Positions 25,102-34,989 of a DNA stretch of 64,000 bases are shown one piece after another; position 1 is the first letter of the stretch, and every line of letters begins with the position of its first letter. The stretch covers positions 496,001 through 560,000 of the forward strand of contig NZ_SLXM01000001.1 in the NCBI RefSeq assembly GCF_004345825.1, in the 5' to 3' direction. A program made the position numbers and the translations under genes. Source of the DNA: Tenacibaculum skagerrakense. Its GTDB lineage: Bacteria > Bacteroidota > Bacteroidia > Flavobacteriales > Flavobacteriaceae. Below the pieces are notes generated by a model, which was given only the letters and a program-made list of their open reading frames with translations, made no database searches and was not told the origin of the DNA.

Positions 25102-26694
25102 CTAGCTGGCTTTAGATCTTAACTTAAAGAAATCAATATAACTAGGTGGATTTTCTACAATACCTCTTTCAGAAATAAGCTTAATATTAATGTTCCTTTC
25201 CTTAGCTTTTAAGGCAAAATCTTCCAAAATTTCAATAATATCGTTATCTAAGAATTTTGTTTTTGTAACGTCTAATTCTAAAAAGCTATTTTCAGGTAAA
25301 TTATCTAATTCTTTAAGAATAGCACCTTTATTGAAGAAGGTTACCTCTTCTGCAAGTGTCATTTTAATTTTACCATCATCTATATCTTCACCCTCTTTGT
25401 GCAAGAAATGAGAGTTTTTAAAGCTTCTATATAGCACTATAAAAATTCCTACTGCTAAACCAAAACTAATTCCTTTGAGTAAATCTGTAAATACAATTCC
25501 TACTACTGTAACGATAAACGGCACAAATTGCATCCATCCGCCTTTGTACATTGCTTTAAATGTAGATGGTTTAGCAAGTTTATAACCTACAATAAATAGG
25601 ATGGCAGCTAAAACAGATAATGGAATGTAATTTAATATATGCGGAATAGTTACTACTGATATTAATAAAAAGAAACCATGAATAATAGCACTCGCTTTCG
25701 TTTGTCCACCTGATTGAATATTAGCAGAACTACGAACAATAACTTGCGTAATTGGCAATCCACCAATAAGACCAGAAACCACATTACCAGTTCCTTGTGC
25801 TAATAATTCTCTATTTGTAGGAGTTACTCTTTTGTGAGGATCGATTTTATCGGTTGCTTCTACACACAATAATGTTTCTAGAGATGCTACAAGAGCAATT
25901 GTAAATGCTGTAACAAGTACGTCAGGTCTTGTAATAACTGCAAAGTTAGGAAAGGCAAACTGAGATTTAAAATCTGAAAGACTTTCAGGAACTGGAACAG
26001 AAACTAAATGTTCGCTAGATAAGGCTAAGAATGAACCATTTGTAAAAAAGAAATATAATATTCCAACTACAACAGCAACTAATGGACCTTGAATCAATTG
26101 GAAAATCTTTCCTTTTTTACTCAATACGTTGCTCCACAAAATTAGAATTCCCATAGCTATAAGCGCTATAAGCGTAGCACCTTTATCAAAATTACCACTC
26201 AACAACGCATTTAAAGTTTTCAATAATTCGGTTAACGTGTTTTCTCCATCAACCTGTAGAAAAGCAAAATCACCTTCAGGGTTTTTATCGATTCCAAAGA
26301 AATAAGGAATTTGTTTTAAAATGATAATAATCCCAATACCAGTTAACATCCCTTTAATAACCGAAGAAGGAAAATAATAACCAATAATGCCAAGGCGCAA
26401 AACACCAAATATAATTTGTATAACACCACCAAGTACCACTGCTACTAGAAAATTTTCCCACCCGCCTAAAGCGGTAATTGCTGTTAATACTATTGCAGCT
26501 AATCCAGCTGCAGGTCCACTCACTCCAATTTGTGAACCACTCAAGAATCCAACTACGATACCACCTACGATACCAGAAATTAAACCTGAAAATAATGGAG
26601 CTCCACTAGCTAATGCAATACCTAAACATAAAGGTAATGCAACGAAAAACACCACTACACTAGCGGGTAAATCGCTTTTTATTTTTTTAAACAT
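25102..26694 (-). CDS. SulP-family anion transporter
   Basis: A 530-residue SulP transporter starting MFKKIKSDLPASVVVFFVALPLCLGIALASG, with the long membrane domain and a short STAS-like end (LELDVTKTKFLDNDIIEIL) lacking a usual phosphoserine region. It is upstream of and separate from the second SulP gene (44 bases), and differs enough in sequence not to be a recent copy. Probable bicarbonate uptake from its operon. Confidence 0.88.
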   Translation of the reverse strand: MFKKIKSDLPASVVVFFVALPLCLGIALASGAPLFSGLISGIVGGIVVGFLSGSQIGVSGPAAGLAAIVLTAITALGGWENFLVAVVLGGVIQIIFGVLRLGIIGYYFPSSVIKGMLTGIGIIIILKQIPYFFGIDKNPEGDFAFLQVDGENTLTELLKTLNALLSGNFDKGATLIALIAMGILILWSNVLSKKGKIFQLIQGPLVAVVVGILYFFFTNGSFLALSSEHLVSVPVPESLSDFKSQFAFPNFAVITRPDVLVTAFTIALVASLETLLCVEATDKIDPHKRVTPTNRELLAQGTGNVVSGLIGGLPITQVIVRSSANIQSGGQTKASAIIHGFFLLISVVTIPHILNYIPLSVLAAILFIVGYKLAKPSTFKAMYKGGWMQFVPFIVTVVGIVFTDLLKGISFGLAVGIFIVLYRSFKNSHFLHKEGEDIDDGKIKMTLAEEVTFFNKGAILKELDNLPENSFLELDVTKTKFLDNDIIEILEDFALKAKERNINIKLISERGIVENPPSYIDFFKLRSKAS

Positions 26695-26768
26695 AATATA
26701 ATGTATTATCTAACTTGTTTTTTAAGTTGTCGGTTTTATTTTTTTATCAGAAATGTTGTCGAGAAGTA

Positions 26769-27065
26769 TTAGACTAATTCTGGAGGAGGAGAATCAACTT
26801 TAAGTGACAAAGGAATGTATTTGCTTGATAAATAACCTATACTGTGTTGAGTATTTATCGATTTATAAGGTAGAACTTCTTGGAAAGAAAAGATGATTTT
26901 AACATCAGTATCAAGGTTTTTTTCTGTTTGCTCAGAATCATCTTCTAAATCAGATAGGAGTAACTCATATTCGCATGCTTTTTCACTCAAACTTATATAA
27001 GTAGGTAACGCTATAGAAGAGATAAAAGTTATAGCAAAAAAGTATGTTAATAATAATGTTTTCAT
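26769..27065 (-). CDS. Small exported protein ending SPPPELV
   Basis: A 98-residue protein with an N-terminal hydrophobic segment (LLTYFFAITFISSIALPTY) that may be a signal peptide or anchor, an acidic middle (LEDDSEQTEKNLDTD) and the end DSPPPELV. I know no function for it. It lies 74 bases before the first SulP gene in the same direction and may be the first gene of that operon, or a separate unit after batE. Confidence 0.55.
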   Translation of the reverse strand: MKTLLLTYFFAITFISSIALPTYISLSEKACEYELLLSDLEDDSEQTEKNLDTDVKIIFSFQEVLPYKSINTQHSIGYLSSKYIPLSLKVDSPPPELV

Positions 27066-27117
27066 ATCGTGCTAATGCTAAAAGTATGAAAACTAGATGA
27101 AGATGTTGTTAAAAAAA

Positions 27118-27882
27118 CTAAAAAAGATTTAAAATATTGATCTGTTGGCTTTTAAGCCAGCCTATTTTTCCGTCAATTAATTTAATTTTCTTCCAATCAT
27201 CAACTTCATCCAATACAAACACTTTAGTTCCTTCATGCAAAATAAATGCTTCTTCTGCATTTTTAGTTGGTTCGTTTTTTACGGATACTTCTGTAGCAAA
27301 TACAATTGCTTCAATAGTGTTAGAAGCTTTTTTATATTGATTTACAGTTATTAATAAAGTTGAGATGAGTAAGATTACGCTAATAATACTGGTTGTAAAA
27401 AATAATCTCTTTAACGAAGGAGTTTGTGAAAAATAATACATTAAAAACAAACAAGAGGCTAAAAACGAAAATACTACAGTTAGTGTAGCCCATTGGTCAT
27501 AGCTTAATTTACTAATATACTTTTTATTAAATTTTTGAAGAGTTGACTTAGGTAATTCTTCAATTCTGTCTAAAGAAAGTCTTTTAGCAAAAATTAAGTT
27601 GTTATGTGCATCTTCATTTAAAGGGTCTAAAAGCAACGCTTTTTCATAATTGTAAATAGAAGGGCCAACTTTATTTATTTTATAGTAACTATTTCCTAAG
27701 TTATAATACAATTCAGAAGATACCTCACCTGAAGCTTCAATTTGTTCATACAGTTTAATTGCCTCATTATAATCAGCATTTTTATATAGCGTATTTGATT
27801 TATCAAAAAGCTGATTAGCATCTTGAGCTGCACTATTGCTCAACGTAAAAAACACAAGTAGTAAAACGATTTTTTTTATCAT
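27118..27882 (-). CDS. batE: BatE: TPR protein with SH3-like domain
   Basis: The last gene of the bat operon. The 254-residue protein has a signal peptide ending NSAAQ, TPR repeats (YNEAIKLYEQIEASGEVSSELYYNLG in parts and YYKINKVGPSIYNYEKALLLDP), two membrane segments near 130-175, and a bacterial SH3-like end (HEGTKVFVLDEVDDWKKIKL). Its start overlaps the batD stop by 4 bases. Bat proteins are thought to form an envelope complex needed for aerotolerance and stress in Bacteroides. Confidence 0.82.
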   Translation of the reverse strand: MIKKIVLLLVFFTLSNSAAQDANQLFDKSNTLYKNADYNEAIKLYEQIEASGEVSSELYYNLGNSYYKINKVGPSIYNYEKALLLDPLNEDAHNNLIFAKRLSLDRIEELPKSTLQKFNKKYISKLSYDQWATLTVVFSFLASCLFLMYYFSQTPSLKRLFFTTSIISVILLISTLLITVNQYKKASNTIEAIVFATEVSVKNEPTKNAEEAFILHEGTKVFVLDEVDDWKKIKLIDGKIGWLKSQQINILNLF

Positions 27883-29639
27883 AATTGCTTATCTATTTGG
27901 GTTATTACTTGTTTTGCCTTTTCGTATTCTTGATTCATTTGCACATTTGTAATAGGTGTATAACGTGCAAAATCACAATCTTTTAGAACGCTTATAAATT
28001 CATCAATTGTAGAAATCTCTACGCCTTTTTCTTGTAATAATTGACTGATTTTTTCTCTACTGATATCAGAAGTTTCTACTCGAAGTTTTGCTTTTAAGTA
28101 ATTATGTAGAGCTCTTTCTAGCGCTTCATAAAAAGCTTCTTTATTACCAAGTCTAGATTTAGACTCCGACAGGTATTTTCTTGCTAAACGATCTGCTTTT
28201 CTTTGTTTGCTTCCAATAATATCCGCATCTCTTTCTTCTTTCTTCTTATTGATTATAATAGCAATAGGTATAAAAGCTATTGGTAATAATAGTAATACAT
28301 AAAATAAAGGAGATCTATAAAAATCTGACTTTACTAAAGGAGCTAAACTTGTAGAGGTTTGAATGTATCTAAAGTTTTTACCAGTGGTAACTACATTTTG
28401 TTTTACTACTTGATTTTCTGATGTATTTGTAACAAGTTCTTTTCCTTCTGTAACATCAACAAAAATATCATCAGTAGCTATGGTGTGATATTTCTCATCT
28501 CTTGGATTAAAGTAAGAAAACTCGGTTTTAGGAATTTTATATTTTCCTTTATATGCAGGAACTACAGTATAGTTGTCAGTAACAGATCCACTTAATCCTC
28601 CTGTTGTAATGTTTACCTTTTCTTTTCGTTCAGGTTGGTATACTTCTAATTCTTTAGGAGTTTCAATTTTTGGTAATTTAAACAATTTTAAATTACCTAC
28701 ACCTTTCACTTCTACTTTTATTTGAGAAGATTCGTTAGCTTTCAAAACATTCTTAGAAGAAGTTAATTCGTAAGTAAACTCACCAACAGCTCCTGAGAAA
28801 CTTTCTGGTTTGCCTTCTAAAGGAAGTTGTTTAACATTGACTACTTTTCTTGCAGAAGCATACTCTTTTCTAATTTGTTTGGTAATTGGATTTCCAAAAA
28901 AATCACCTCTACCTGTTGGAACTGCAACTACAATATCCATTTTCATTGGATCAATAGTAAGTTTTCCTGATTTTGTAGGAATTAATAAAGCTTTGTTTAA
29001 AACGGCATAACGATATTCTTCACCATTATACAAAGCAGTTTTTACCTGAGATCCATCTCTTTTAATTTCTTGATTCCAGAACCCATTATATTGTGGAGCC
29101 TCAGTAACTGCATTGTCATAAATACCAACATTATTACTAAAGTATAAACGATATTCTACATAAATACCTTCTCCTACGTAAGGTCTAGATTTAGAAATCT
29201 CTGCAACTAAGTGAATATTTTGTTCTGCAATATAATCAGGGTCGTTAGGGTTTTTTGGAACCTCTACCTCGTCAGTTACAATAATTTTAACGGGTTGGGT
29301 TTGTAAAGTTTTACCTTCAAATTCTATACTAGCAGAAGGTAGGTTGAATTCACCTTTGTTAAGAGGTTTAATAATGTAAGAGTACTTTTGAGAGAAAGTA
29401 GCTTTCCCATTAATCCAAGATTGACTCACGGAGTGGCTTGGTCCGCCTACAATTTTAAAGTTTTTGAAATTAGGTGGTGCAAAATTATCAGCTCCTTGTT
29501 TGTTGATAGAAAACTCAACACGAAGTCGTTGGTTAAGCCCAAGTTTATTTTTACTTACTTTGGCTACAAATTCAGTTTCTTGCGAAAAAACAGAAACTGT
29601 AATGAGAGACACGAAAAATGTAATAAACTTTAATTTCAT
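27879..29639 (-). CDS. batD: BatD: oxygen-tolerance membrane protein
   Basis: A protein of about 586 residues of the BatD family: signal peptide (MKLKFITFFVSLITVSVFSQ), several immunoglobulin-like beta domains (GLNQRLRVEFSINKQG; ISKSRPYVGEGIYVEYRLYF), one membrane helix near residue 455 (FYVLLLLPIAFIPIAIIIN) and a cytoplasmic helical tail. The ATG at 29637-29639 is chosen over an upstream TTG because it begins the signal sequence. Part of the BatABCDE operon. Confidence 0.9.
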   Translation of the reverse strand: MKLKFITFFVSLITVSVFSQETEFVAKVSKNKLGLNQRLRVEFSINKQGADNFAPPNFKNFKIVGGPSHSVSQSWINGKATFSQKYSYIIKPLNKGEFNLPSASIEFEGKTLQTQPVKIIVTDEVEVPKNPNDPDYIAEQNIHLVAEISKSRPYVGEGIYVEYRLYFSNNVGIYDNAVTEAPQYNGFWNQEIKRDGSQVKTALYNGEEYRYAVLNKALLIPTKSGKLTIDPMKMDIVVAVPTGRGDFFGNPITKQIRKEYASARKVVNVKQLPLEGKPESFSGAVGEFTYELTSSKNVLKANESSQIKVEVKGVGNLKLFKLPKIETPKELEVYQPERKEKVNITTGGLSGSVTDNYTVVPAYKGKYKIPKTEFSYFNPRDEKYHTIATDDIFVDVTEGKELVTNTSENQVVKQNVVTTGKNFRYIQTSTSLAPLVKSDFYRSPLFYVLLLLPIAFIPIAIIINKKKEERDADIIGSKQRKADRLARKYLSESKSRLGNKEAFYEALERALHNYLKAKLRVETSDISREKISQLLQEKGVEISTIDEFISVLKDCDFARYTPITNVQMNQEYEKAKQVITQIDKQL

Positions 29640-29729
29640 TTGTAAATTCAAATCGGACAAAAATACTATTTTTTTGGAATGATAAATTAATTGATTTTTA
29701 AGATTTTGGTCTTAAAATTATGCTAATTC

Positions 29730-30551
29730 TTACCAATCTTTTTCTTGTTTTACTTTTCTACCTTTTGATTTTTTTACGTTCATCTTTTTCTGAGTTTTCT
29801 TTTCTTCATTATTTAAACTTTCCAACAACTGTTTCATTTGCTCAGGAGTCATTTTACCTGGTTGAGGTTTCTGCTGCTTATTATCTTTCTTGTTTTGGTC
29901 GTTTTTAGGATCTTGTTTATCGTCCTTATTCTGATCTTTGTTTTGTTGATCTTGGTCTTTTTTATCGTCTTTGTCGTCTCCTTCTTTCTTGTCTTTGTTT
30001 TGATCTTTGTTTTGTTGATCTTGATCTTTCTTCTGATCTTTATCTTGTTGATTCTTTTTATCCTTATCCTTGTTATCTTTATTCTGCTGTTCTTGTTTCT
30101 TAGCTTCTTTTTGAGCTACAGCTAGATTATAACGAGTTTCATCATCACCAGGATTGTTTCTTAAGGCATTTTTATAAGCATCAACGGCTTGCTGATATTG
30201 TTTTTGCTCCATCATTGCGTTACCAATATTATGGTAAGCTTCAGCTTTTTCAACTTTAGTTTTGGCGGTTTTAGTTGCTAATTCATATTGAGAAACTGCT
30301 TCTTTATATTTTTTTCCTTGGTATAAAGCATTTCCGTAATTATAACTTGCTTTGTCGTATTTGGTGTTTTTACCTAGAGCTTTTCTATAAGCAATAGAAG
30401 CTTCATCAAACTTTTGCTTGTTGTATAATTTATTTCCTTCTCTAAGTAAAGAACGTGCTTCTCTTTTTAATTTTATTGTATCTATTTGAGCATACGAATT
30501 TGTTGCAAAGCTCGTAAGTATTAAAATTGCTATTTGAATGATTCTTTTCAT
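29730..30551 (-). CDS. batC: BatC: TPR protein with a long charged tail
   Basis: A protein of about 273 residues: signal peptide (IIQIAILILTSFATNSYAQ), two to three TPR repeats (SRLLREGNKLYNKQKF-type and AYHNIGNAMMEQKQYQQAVDAY), then over 90 residues almost wholly of K, D, N and Q, in which KKDQDQQNKDQNKD occurs twice. The ATG at 30549-30551 follows a clear GGAGG that lies inside the end of batB, with one base between the batB stop and this start region. The low-complexity tail is probably disordered. Confidence 0.82.
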   Translation of the reverse strand: MKRIIQIAILILTSFATNSYAQIDTIKLKREARSLLREGNKLYNKQKFDEASIAYRKALGKNTKYDKASYNYGNALYQGKKYKEAVSQYELATKTAKTKVEKAEAYHNIGNAMMEQKQYQQAVDAYKNALRNNPGDDETRYNLAVAQKEAKKQEQQNKDNKDKDKKNQQDKDQKKDQDQQNKDQNKDKKEGDDKDDKKDQDQQNKDQNKDDKQDPKNDQNKKDNKQQKPQPGKMTPEQMKQLLESLNNEEKKTQKKMNVKKSKGRKVKQEKDW

Positions 30552-30552
30552 A

Positions 30553-31596
30553 CTACTTTTCCTCCTTTTCATTAAATAAATCTACTTTCTTTAACCACTT
30601 TGTTTTTCTTTCAAAGAAGAAAACATCAATAAATAAGAACAAAAATCCAATGCCTAAGAACCATTGAAATTGGTCTTTATAATCTGAAAACTGTTTGGTT
30701 TCAAATTCACTTTTTTGAGCATTAGCTATAATTTTTTCAATAGCTTTAACTGGTTCTTCTGTTTTGTTCCCATCAATGTAAATTCCGTCAGCAGCATCGG
30801 CAATGCCTTGAAGAATTTCAGGTTTTCTTTGAGTAATTACAGTTTCTCCTTTTCGGTCTTTTTTGTAACCAATAAGTCCTCCGTTTAATTCAATAGGAAT
30901 AGGACCTCCTTTTTCAGTTCCAACACCAATTGTGTAAACTTTTACGCCTTCATTGGCAATATCTTTCGCTTTTTGTTTTGTTTCTTCTTGATGATCTTCA
31001 CCGTCTGAAATAATCAATAAAAACTTGTTAGTTTGCTCTTCGTTATTGTAGTACGTTTTTGCTAAATCTAAAGCCTCATTAATTGCTGTTCCTTGACTTG
31101 AAACCATATCAGGATTTGCATTTTGCAAAAACATTTTTGCAGCAGCATGGTCGGTTGTAATAGGTAATAAAGGATAAGCGTTACCTGCATAAATAATTAT
31201 TCCTATGCGATCGCTACCAAGTTTATCTATAATTTTTGAAATAATTTGTTTAGCTTTTTCTAACCTGTCAGGAGCGATGTCTTGAGCTAACATACTTTTA
31301 GAAACGTCTAAAGCAAAGATAATATCCACACCTTCTCGTTTAACGGTTTGGAGTTTGGTACCCATTTTTGGATTTACCAATGAAATAATTAAAAAAGATA
31401 ATCCAAGAAGTAAAAAAGTAAGTTTTAAAACAGACTTAAATGTTGAAAGATTAGGTGCTAATTTTTCTAATAACGCTAATTCAGCAAACTTTTTTTGTGT
31501 TCTTTTTTTCCACCATAAAACCAATAAAAAGATTACAACAATTACTGGAATTATTGCAAAAAAGTAAAAATATATTGGTTCTTCTAATTTATACAT
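30553..31596 (-). CDS. batB: BatB: von Willebrand factor A membrane protein
   Basis: A 347-residue protein with two N-terminal membrane helices, a vWA domain with an intact metal-ion site (DIIFALDVSKSML; the later threonine and aspartate in IISDGEDHQEE), and a C-terminal membrane helix (WFLGIGFLFLFIDVFF). Forms an envelope complex with BatA. It is 43 bases from batA. Confidence 0.9.
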   Translation of the reverse strand: MYKLEEPIYFYFFAIIPVIVVIFLLVLWWKKRTQKKFAELALLEKLAPNLSTFKSVLKLTFLLLGLSFLIISLVNPKMGTKLQTVKREGVDIIFALDVSKSMLAQDIAPDRLEKAKQIISKIIDKLGSDRIGIIIYAGNAYPLLPITTDHAAAKMFLQNANPDMVSSQGTAINEALDLAKTYYNNEEQTNKFLLIISDGEDHQEETKQKAKDIANEGVKVYTIGVGTEKGGPIPIELNGGLIGYKKDRKGETVITQRKPEILQGIADAADGIYIDGNKTEEPVKAIEKIIANAQKSEFETKQFSDYKDQFQWFLGIGFLFLFIDVFFFERKTKWLKKVDLFNEKEEK

Positions 31597-31639
31597 CTTC
31601 TTATTATTTAATGCTTAAATCTTTTAATTCTTTAATTGG

Positions 31640-32644
31640 CTATATAAAACTCTTAAATAAAGTATTACGTAAAACAAATTCTAGTATTAAAAAGATTCCG
31701 GCTAACAGTACCCAGAAACGATATTTTTCTGAATAATTATAGTACTTGAACTCTTCTATTTTTGTTTTTTCTAACTTATCAATTTCATCATAAATCTCTT
31801 TTAGTTTAGCATTTCCTGTAGCACGGAAATATTGACCATCAGTTTGATTTGCAATAAATCGTAATAGCTCTTCATCTATTTCAACTTGTTGATTTCTAAA
31901 AGATAATTTACCAGTTCTAGGATCTTTAGCCCAAGGAAATGGAGCCATTCCGTTGGTTCCTATTCCTATCGTGTATACTTTAATATTTAGTTCTTTAGCT
32001 AACTCTGTAGCCGTTTTTGGATCTACGAATCCGGCATTGTTAACTCCATCTGTAAGTAAAATAATAACCTTACTTTTTGCTTTACTTTCTTTAAGTCTGT
32101 TAACAGCAGAGCCAAGTCCCATTCCAATGGCAGTTCCGCCCTCTAATTGTCCCCATTTAATTTCCGAAATGGTACGTTTTACAATAGATTTATCGCTAGT
32201 AATTGGAGTTTGTGTAAAACTTTCTCCAGCGTACACTACAATACCAATTCTGTCATTAGGTCTTCTATTAACAAAATCTACAGCTACTCTTTTTAAAGCC
32301 TCTAATCTATTTGGTTGTAGATCTTTAGCAAGCATACTAGCAGAGACATCAATTGCCATAACTATGTCTATTCCACGATTTGTTTTTGTCTTTTTACTTA
32401 CAGAAACATTCCTTGGTCTTGCTAAAGCAATTATCAACGCCGAAAGGGCTAATAATCTTAAAACATGCAGTAAAGGTTTCATTTTTGAAAGTATTGAACT
32501 ACTTCCTTCAAAACTTTTAATGCTTGGAACAGATAATAGTGTGCTTTCTTTTTTTCTACTAGAAAAAAACCAAAGGGCTATTATTGGAATTAAGGCAAAA
32601 AGCCATAAAAACTCTGGACTATGAAACTCAAAATTATTGAACAT
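31640..32644 (-). CDS. batA: BatA: von Willebrand factor A membrane protein
   Basis: A 334-residue relative of BatB with the same plan: N-terminal helices (FLWLFALIPIIALWFF), vWA metal site in DIVMAIDVSASML and LTDGVNNAG, and a C-terminal helix. The start overlaps the preceding gene by 11 bases, indicating tight coupling in the operon. Confidence 0.9.
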   Translation of the reverse strand: MFNNFEFHSPEFLWLFALIPIIALWFFSSRKKESTLLSVPSIKSFEGSSSILSKMKPLLHVLRLLALSALIIALARPRNVSVSKKTKTNRGIDIVMAIDVSASMLAKDLQPNRLEALKRVAVDFVNRRPNDRIGIVVYAGESFTQTPITSDKSIVKRTISEIKWGQLEGGTAIGMGLGSAVNRLKESKAKSKVIILLTDGVNNAGFVDPKTATELAKELNIKVYTIGIGTNGMAPFPWAKDPRTGKLSFRNQQVEIDEELLRFIANQTDGQYFRATGNAKLKEIYDEIDKLEKTKIEEFKYYNYSEKYRFWVLLAGIFLILEFVLRNTLFKSFI

Positions 32645-33710
32645 TGGTTACAGGAGTTTTTAATGAGTTCGACTTAGGAATTACTTTAGATAGAGAGAAA
32701 GCTATAAGCGCTGTTATAACAAGGATCAAAATAATCGAAATAATTCGTATTAAAATTGAAGGCTTTTTTACATTAGGTTTTTCAACAATAACAACAGGAT
32801 GTATTTCGGCGCTTTCTTCGACTTCAATATTTGGTTTGATATTATCAACAATGTGTTTAGCTATGTTTCTATCAGCTTCAATTTCGTGTGCTAAAGGCTT
32901 AGACTTGGCAAATTTCACCAAATCTGCTTGTTGTAATAGCTTGTGTAAGCTTTGTATAGTGTCTTTATCTGTTAGGATGAAATTAGTTTCACTAAAATCA
33001 GATAGCGTTTCTATTAAACCGCTTGTGGTAGTTTCAAGAGCTGGCACGTTTAATTCACGTTCAATGAAATTACGAACAATGTCTGTTAATTCACTATAGT
33101 ACTGCTTAACTTTATTATTTTGCCATAATAACTTTTCATCAAGTAACTTTAAATTTCGAACAGCTTCTTGATATGGATTTAAGAGTTGTTCTCTAGTTTT
33201 AATTTCATCAGTGTCACTTCGTTTTAAAGCAAAATAGAGTACAGTAGTAACAACTAGTATAATGGCAAGTATCCAAAAAAGAGTGTTTTTATAATCGTCA
33301 AATTGATAAGGCTCTCCTTTTATTCCTTTAATTGGAAACTTTTTAATTTGGGTAGTATCAATTTTTACCGTAGCAATATTGATTAAAAGACTATCTGTTA
33401 AATGCGCTTGATTACGAATAAAAACTTGTTGTTGAGGAATGTAATAAGCACCGCTATCAAATCCAGTTAGAATGTAACGTTGTATTAATTTACTTTTTAA
33501 GGTGTCTAAACCAAGACTGTCAACTACTTCAATTCCTTTTAATTCAAGCTTTGGTAGTATAACATTATCAGTGGCGTCAACAGAAATTTTATATTCAAAT
33601 TGTTCTCCTATTCGAATGTTAGTAGTGTCAACTTCAGCTTTTACAGCAGAAGTCTGAGCGATACTCCAAGTTGAATAAAATAATGCTATGTAGAGTAAAA
33701 TCTTTTTCAA
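32634..33710 (-). CDS. Bat-operon membrane protein with BatD-like N-terminal domain
   Basis: A 358-residue membrane protein: signal peptide (ILLYIALFYSTWSIAQ), a beta-rich periplasmic domain similar in style to BatD (NIRIGEQFEYKISVDATD), a membrane helix near 150 (LFWILAIILVVTTVLYFAL), a helical cytoplasmic region and a second helix near 325. Such proteins sit between the DUF58 gene and batA in many Bacteroidota. The start codon is TTG (33708-33710), preceded by AAAGGA; no nearby ATG would keep the signal sequence. Confidence 0.75.
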   Translation of the reverse strand: MKKILLYIALFYSTWSIAQTSAVKAEVDTTNIRIGEQFEYKISVDATDNVILPKLELKGIEVVDSLGLDTLKSKLIQRYILTGFDSGAYYIPQQQVFIRNQAHLTDSLLINIATVKIDTTQIKKFPIKGIKGEPYQFDDYKNTLFWILAIILVVTTVLYFALKRSDTDEIKTREQLLNPYQEAVRNLKLLDEKLLWQNNKVKQYYSELTDIVRNFIERELNVPALETTTSGLIETLSDFSETNFILTDKDTIQSLHKLLQQADLVKFAKSKPLAHEIEADRNIAKHIVDNIKPNIEVEESAEIHPVVIVEKPNVKKPSILIRIISIILILVITALIAFSLSKVIPKSNSLKTPVTNVQ

Positions 33711-33711
33711 T

Positions 33712-34578
33712 TTATCCTTTGTTTTTAAAGTAACCTAATAGTTTTTTTACATAACTTTCGTCTACTCGAACATTAATGGTTCCTAGTCCACTTTTCTTAA
33801 ATGAAGTTTGAAATTCATCTTTTAAGCGTAAAGCATTTGCTTTGTATTTAGTTCTAACGGATTTAGAACTGGTATTAATTAGTCTTACTTCTTGCGTCTC
33901 ATTATCAAGCATTGGAACCATTCCTAAGTTTGGAATTTCTTCATCAAACTTATCATAAATTCTAATTCCAGTTAGATCATGTTTATTTCCAACAATTTTT
34001 AAATTTCTCTCGTAATTTTCATCTACAAAATCAGATAGCATAAACACAATTGCTTTCTTTTTCATTACACTTGATAAAAATTTCAAAGCTTCGTTGATGT
34101 TGGTGCGTTTACTTTTAGGAGAAAATTCTATTAACTCTCTGATGATACGTAATACATGACTTTTTCCTTTTTTTGGAGGAATGTACAATTCGATTTGATC
34201 AGAGAATAAAATAAGACCTACTTTATCGTTATTTTGAATTGCAGAAAACGCTAGTGTAGCAGCAATCTCCGTAACGGTATCTTTTTTAAATTGAGTTGAA
34301 GTACCAAAAAGTTCTGAACCAGAAACATCTATCATTAACATCATGGTTAGTTCTCGTTCTTCTTCAAAAACCTTAACATAAGGCTCATTATATCTAGCAG
34401 TAACGTTCCAGTCGATAGCTCTAATATCATCTCCATATTGATATTGACGAACTTCGGAAAAAGTCATACCACGTCCTTTAAATGTAGAATGATATTCACC
34501 GCCGAATATATGATTAGACAATCGTTTTGTCTTAATCTCTATTTTTCGAACTTTTTTAAGTAACTCTTTGGTATCCAT
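33712..34578 (-). CDS. DUF58 vWA-like protein
   Basis: A 288-residue cytoplasmic protein of the DUF58 family. The family mark is FSEVRQYQYGDDIRAIDWNVTARYNEPYVKVFEEERE, of which GDDIRAIDWN (50s) is the core, followed by a vWA-like site, LMIDVSGS. DUF58 proteins are paired with MoxR ATPases, here two genes upstream, and the pair is thought to act as a chaperone system. Confidence 0.92.
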   Translation of the reverse strand: MDTKELLKKVRKIEIKTKRLSNHIFGGEYHSTFKGRGMTFSEVRQYQYGDDIRAIDWNVTARYNEPYVKVFEEERELTMMLMIDVSGSELFGTSTQFKKDTVTEIAATLAFSAIQNNDKVGLILFSDQIELYIPPKKGKSHVLRIIRELIEFSPKSKRTNINEALKFLSSVMKKKAIVFMLSDFVDENYERNLKIVGNKHDLTGIRIYDKFDEEIPNLGMVPMLDNETQEVRLINTSSKSVRTKYKANALRLKDEFQTSFKKSGLGTINVRVDESYVKKLLGYFKNKG

Positions 34579-34581
34579 ATA

Positions 34582-34911
34582 TTAATTTACCCATTCTATT
34601 GGTAGAGGTGGTAATTCTATATCTTTATCTTCTGATGATTTTTTAATAGAAAATAGGGGAGCTTCTTTAACGGTTAAATTCACATTGTTTTTTTCTCCTA
34701 TTTCCTCAATCACATTTTTCATGCTTCGTTGTTGGCAAAGAACTAAATAGTTCATTTGCACGTTTGATTCGGTTTGTAAATCAAAACAGTCAACTAAGTA
34801 AGCTGGTTGATTATTTTCATAAACTACTGCTTCAGTACTTTTTCTTGTTTTTGTTTCTAAAATTTGTTTTTCACCTGTTAACGTTTTATACGTCGTTAAT
34901 TTAAAAGTCAT
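34582..34911 (-). CDS. Small hypothetical protein inside the moxR-bat operon
   Basis: A 109-residue protein with no recognised domain. It appears as a small beta-rich cytoplasmic protein (TYKTLTGEKQILETKTRKS; AVVYENNQPAYLVDCFDL) without a signal. It lies 3 bases before DUF58 and 78 bases after moxR, so it belongs to the operon, and its job presumably bears on the MoxR-DUF58 pair. Confidence 0.65.
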   Translation of the reverse strand: MTFKLTTYKTLTGEKQILETKTRKSTEAVVYENNQPAYLVDCFDLQTESNVQMNYLVLCQQRSMKNVIEEIGEKNNVNLTVKEAPLFSIKKSSEDKDIELPPLPIEWVN

Positions 34912-34989
34912 TCCTAGCTAAATTTTAAGGGATTAATTAGTCTTGTTGAATGGCTAGTTATTATAATCTAAGTTGGTTTGGTGTTATAG

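Noticed and set aside
29838..30125. 95-residue hydrophobic frame opposite batC
   Set aside because: Mirror of the K/D/N/Q-rich batC tail; the hydrophobic run is an artefact of the complement.
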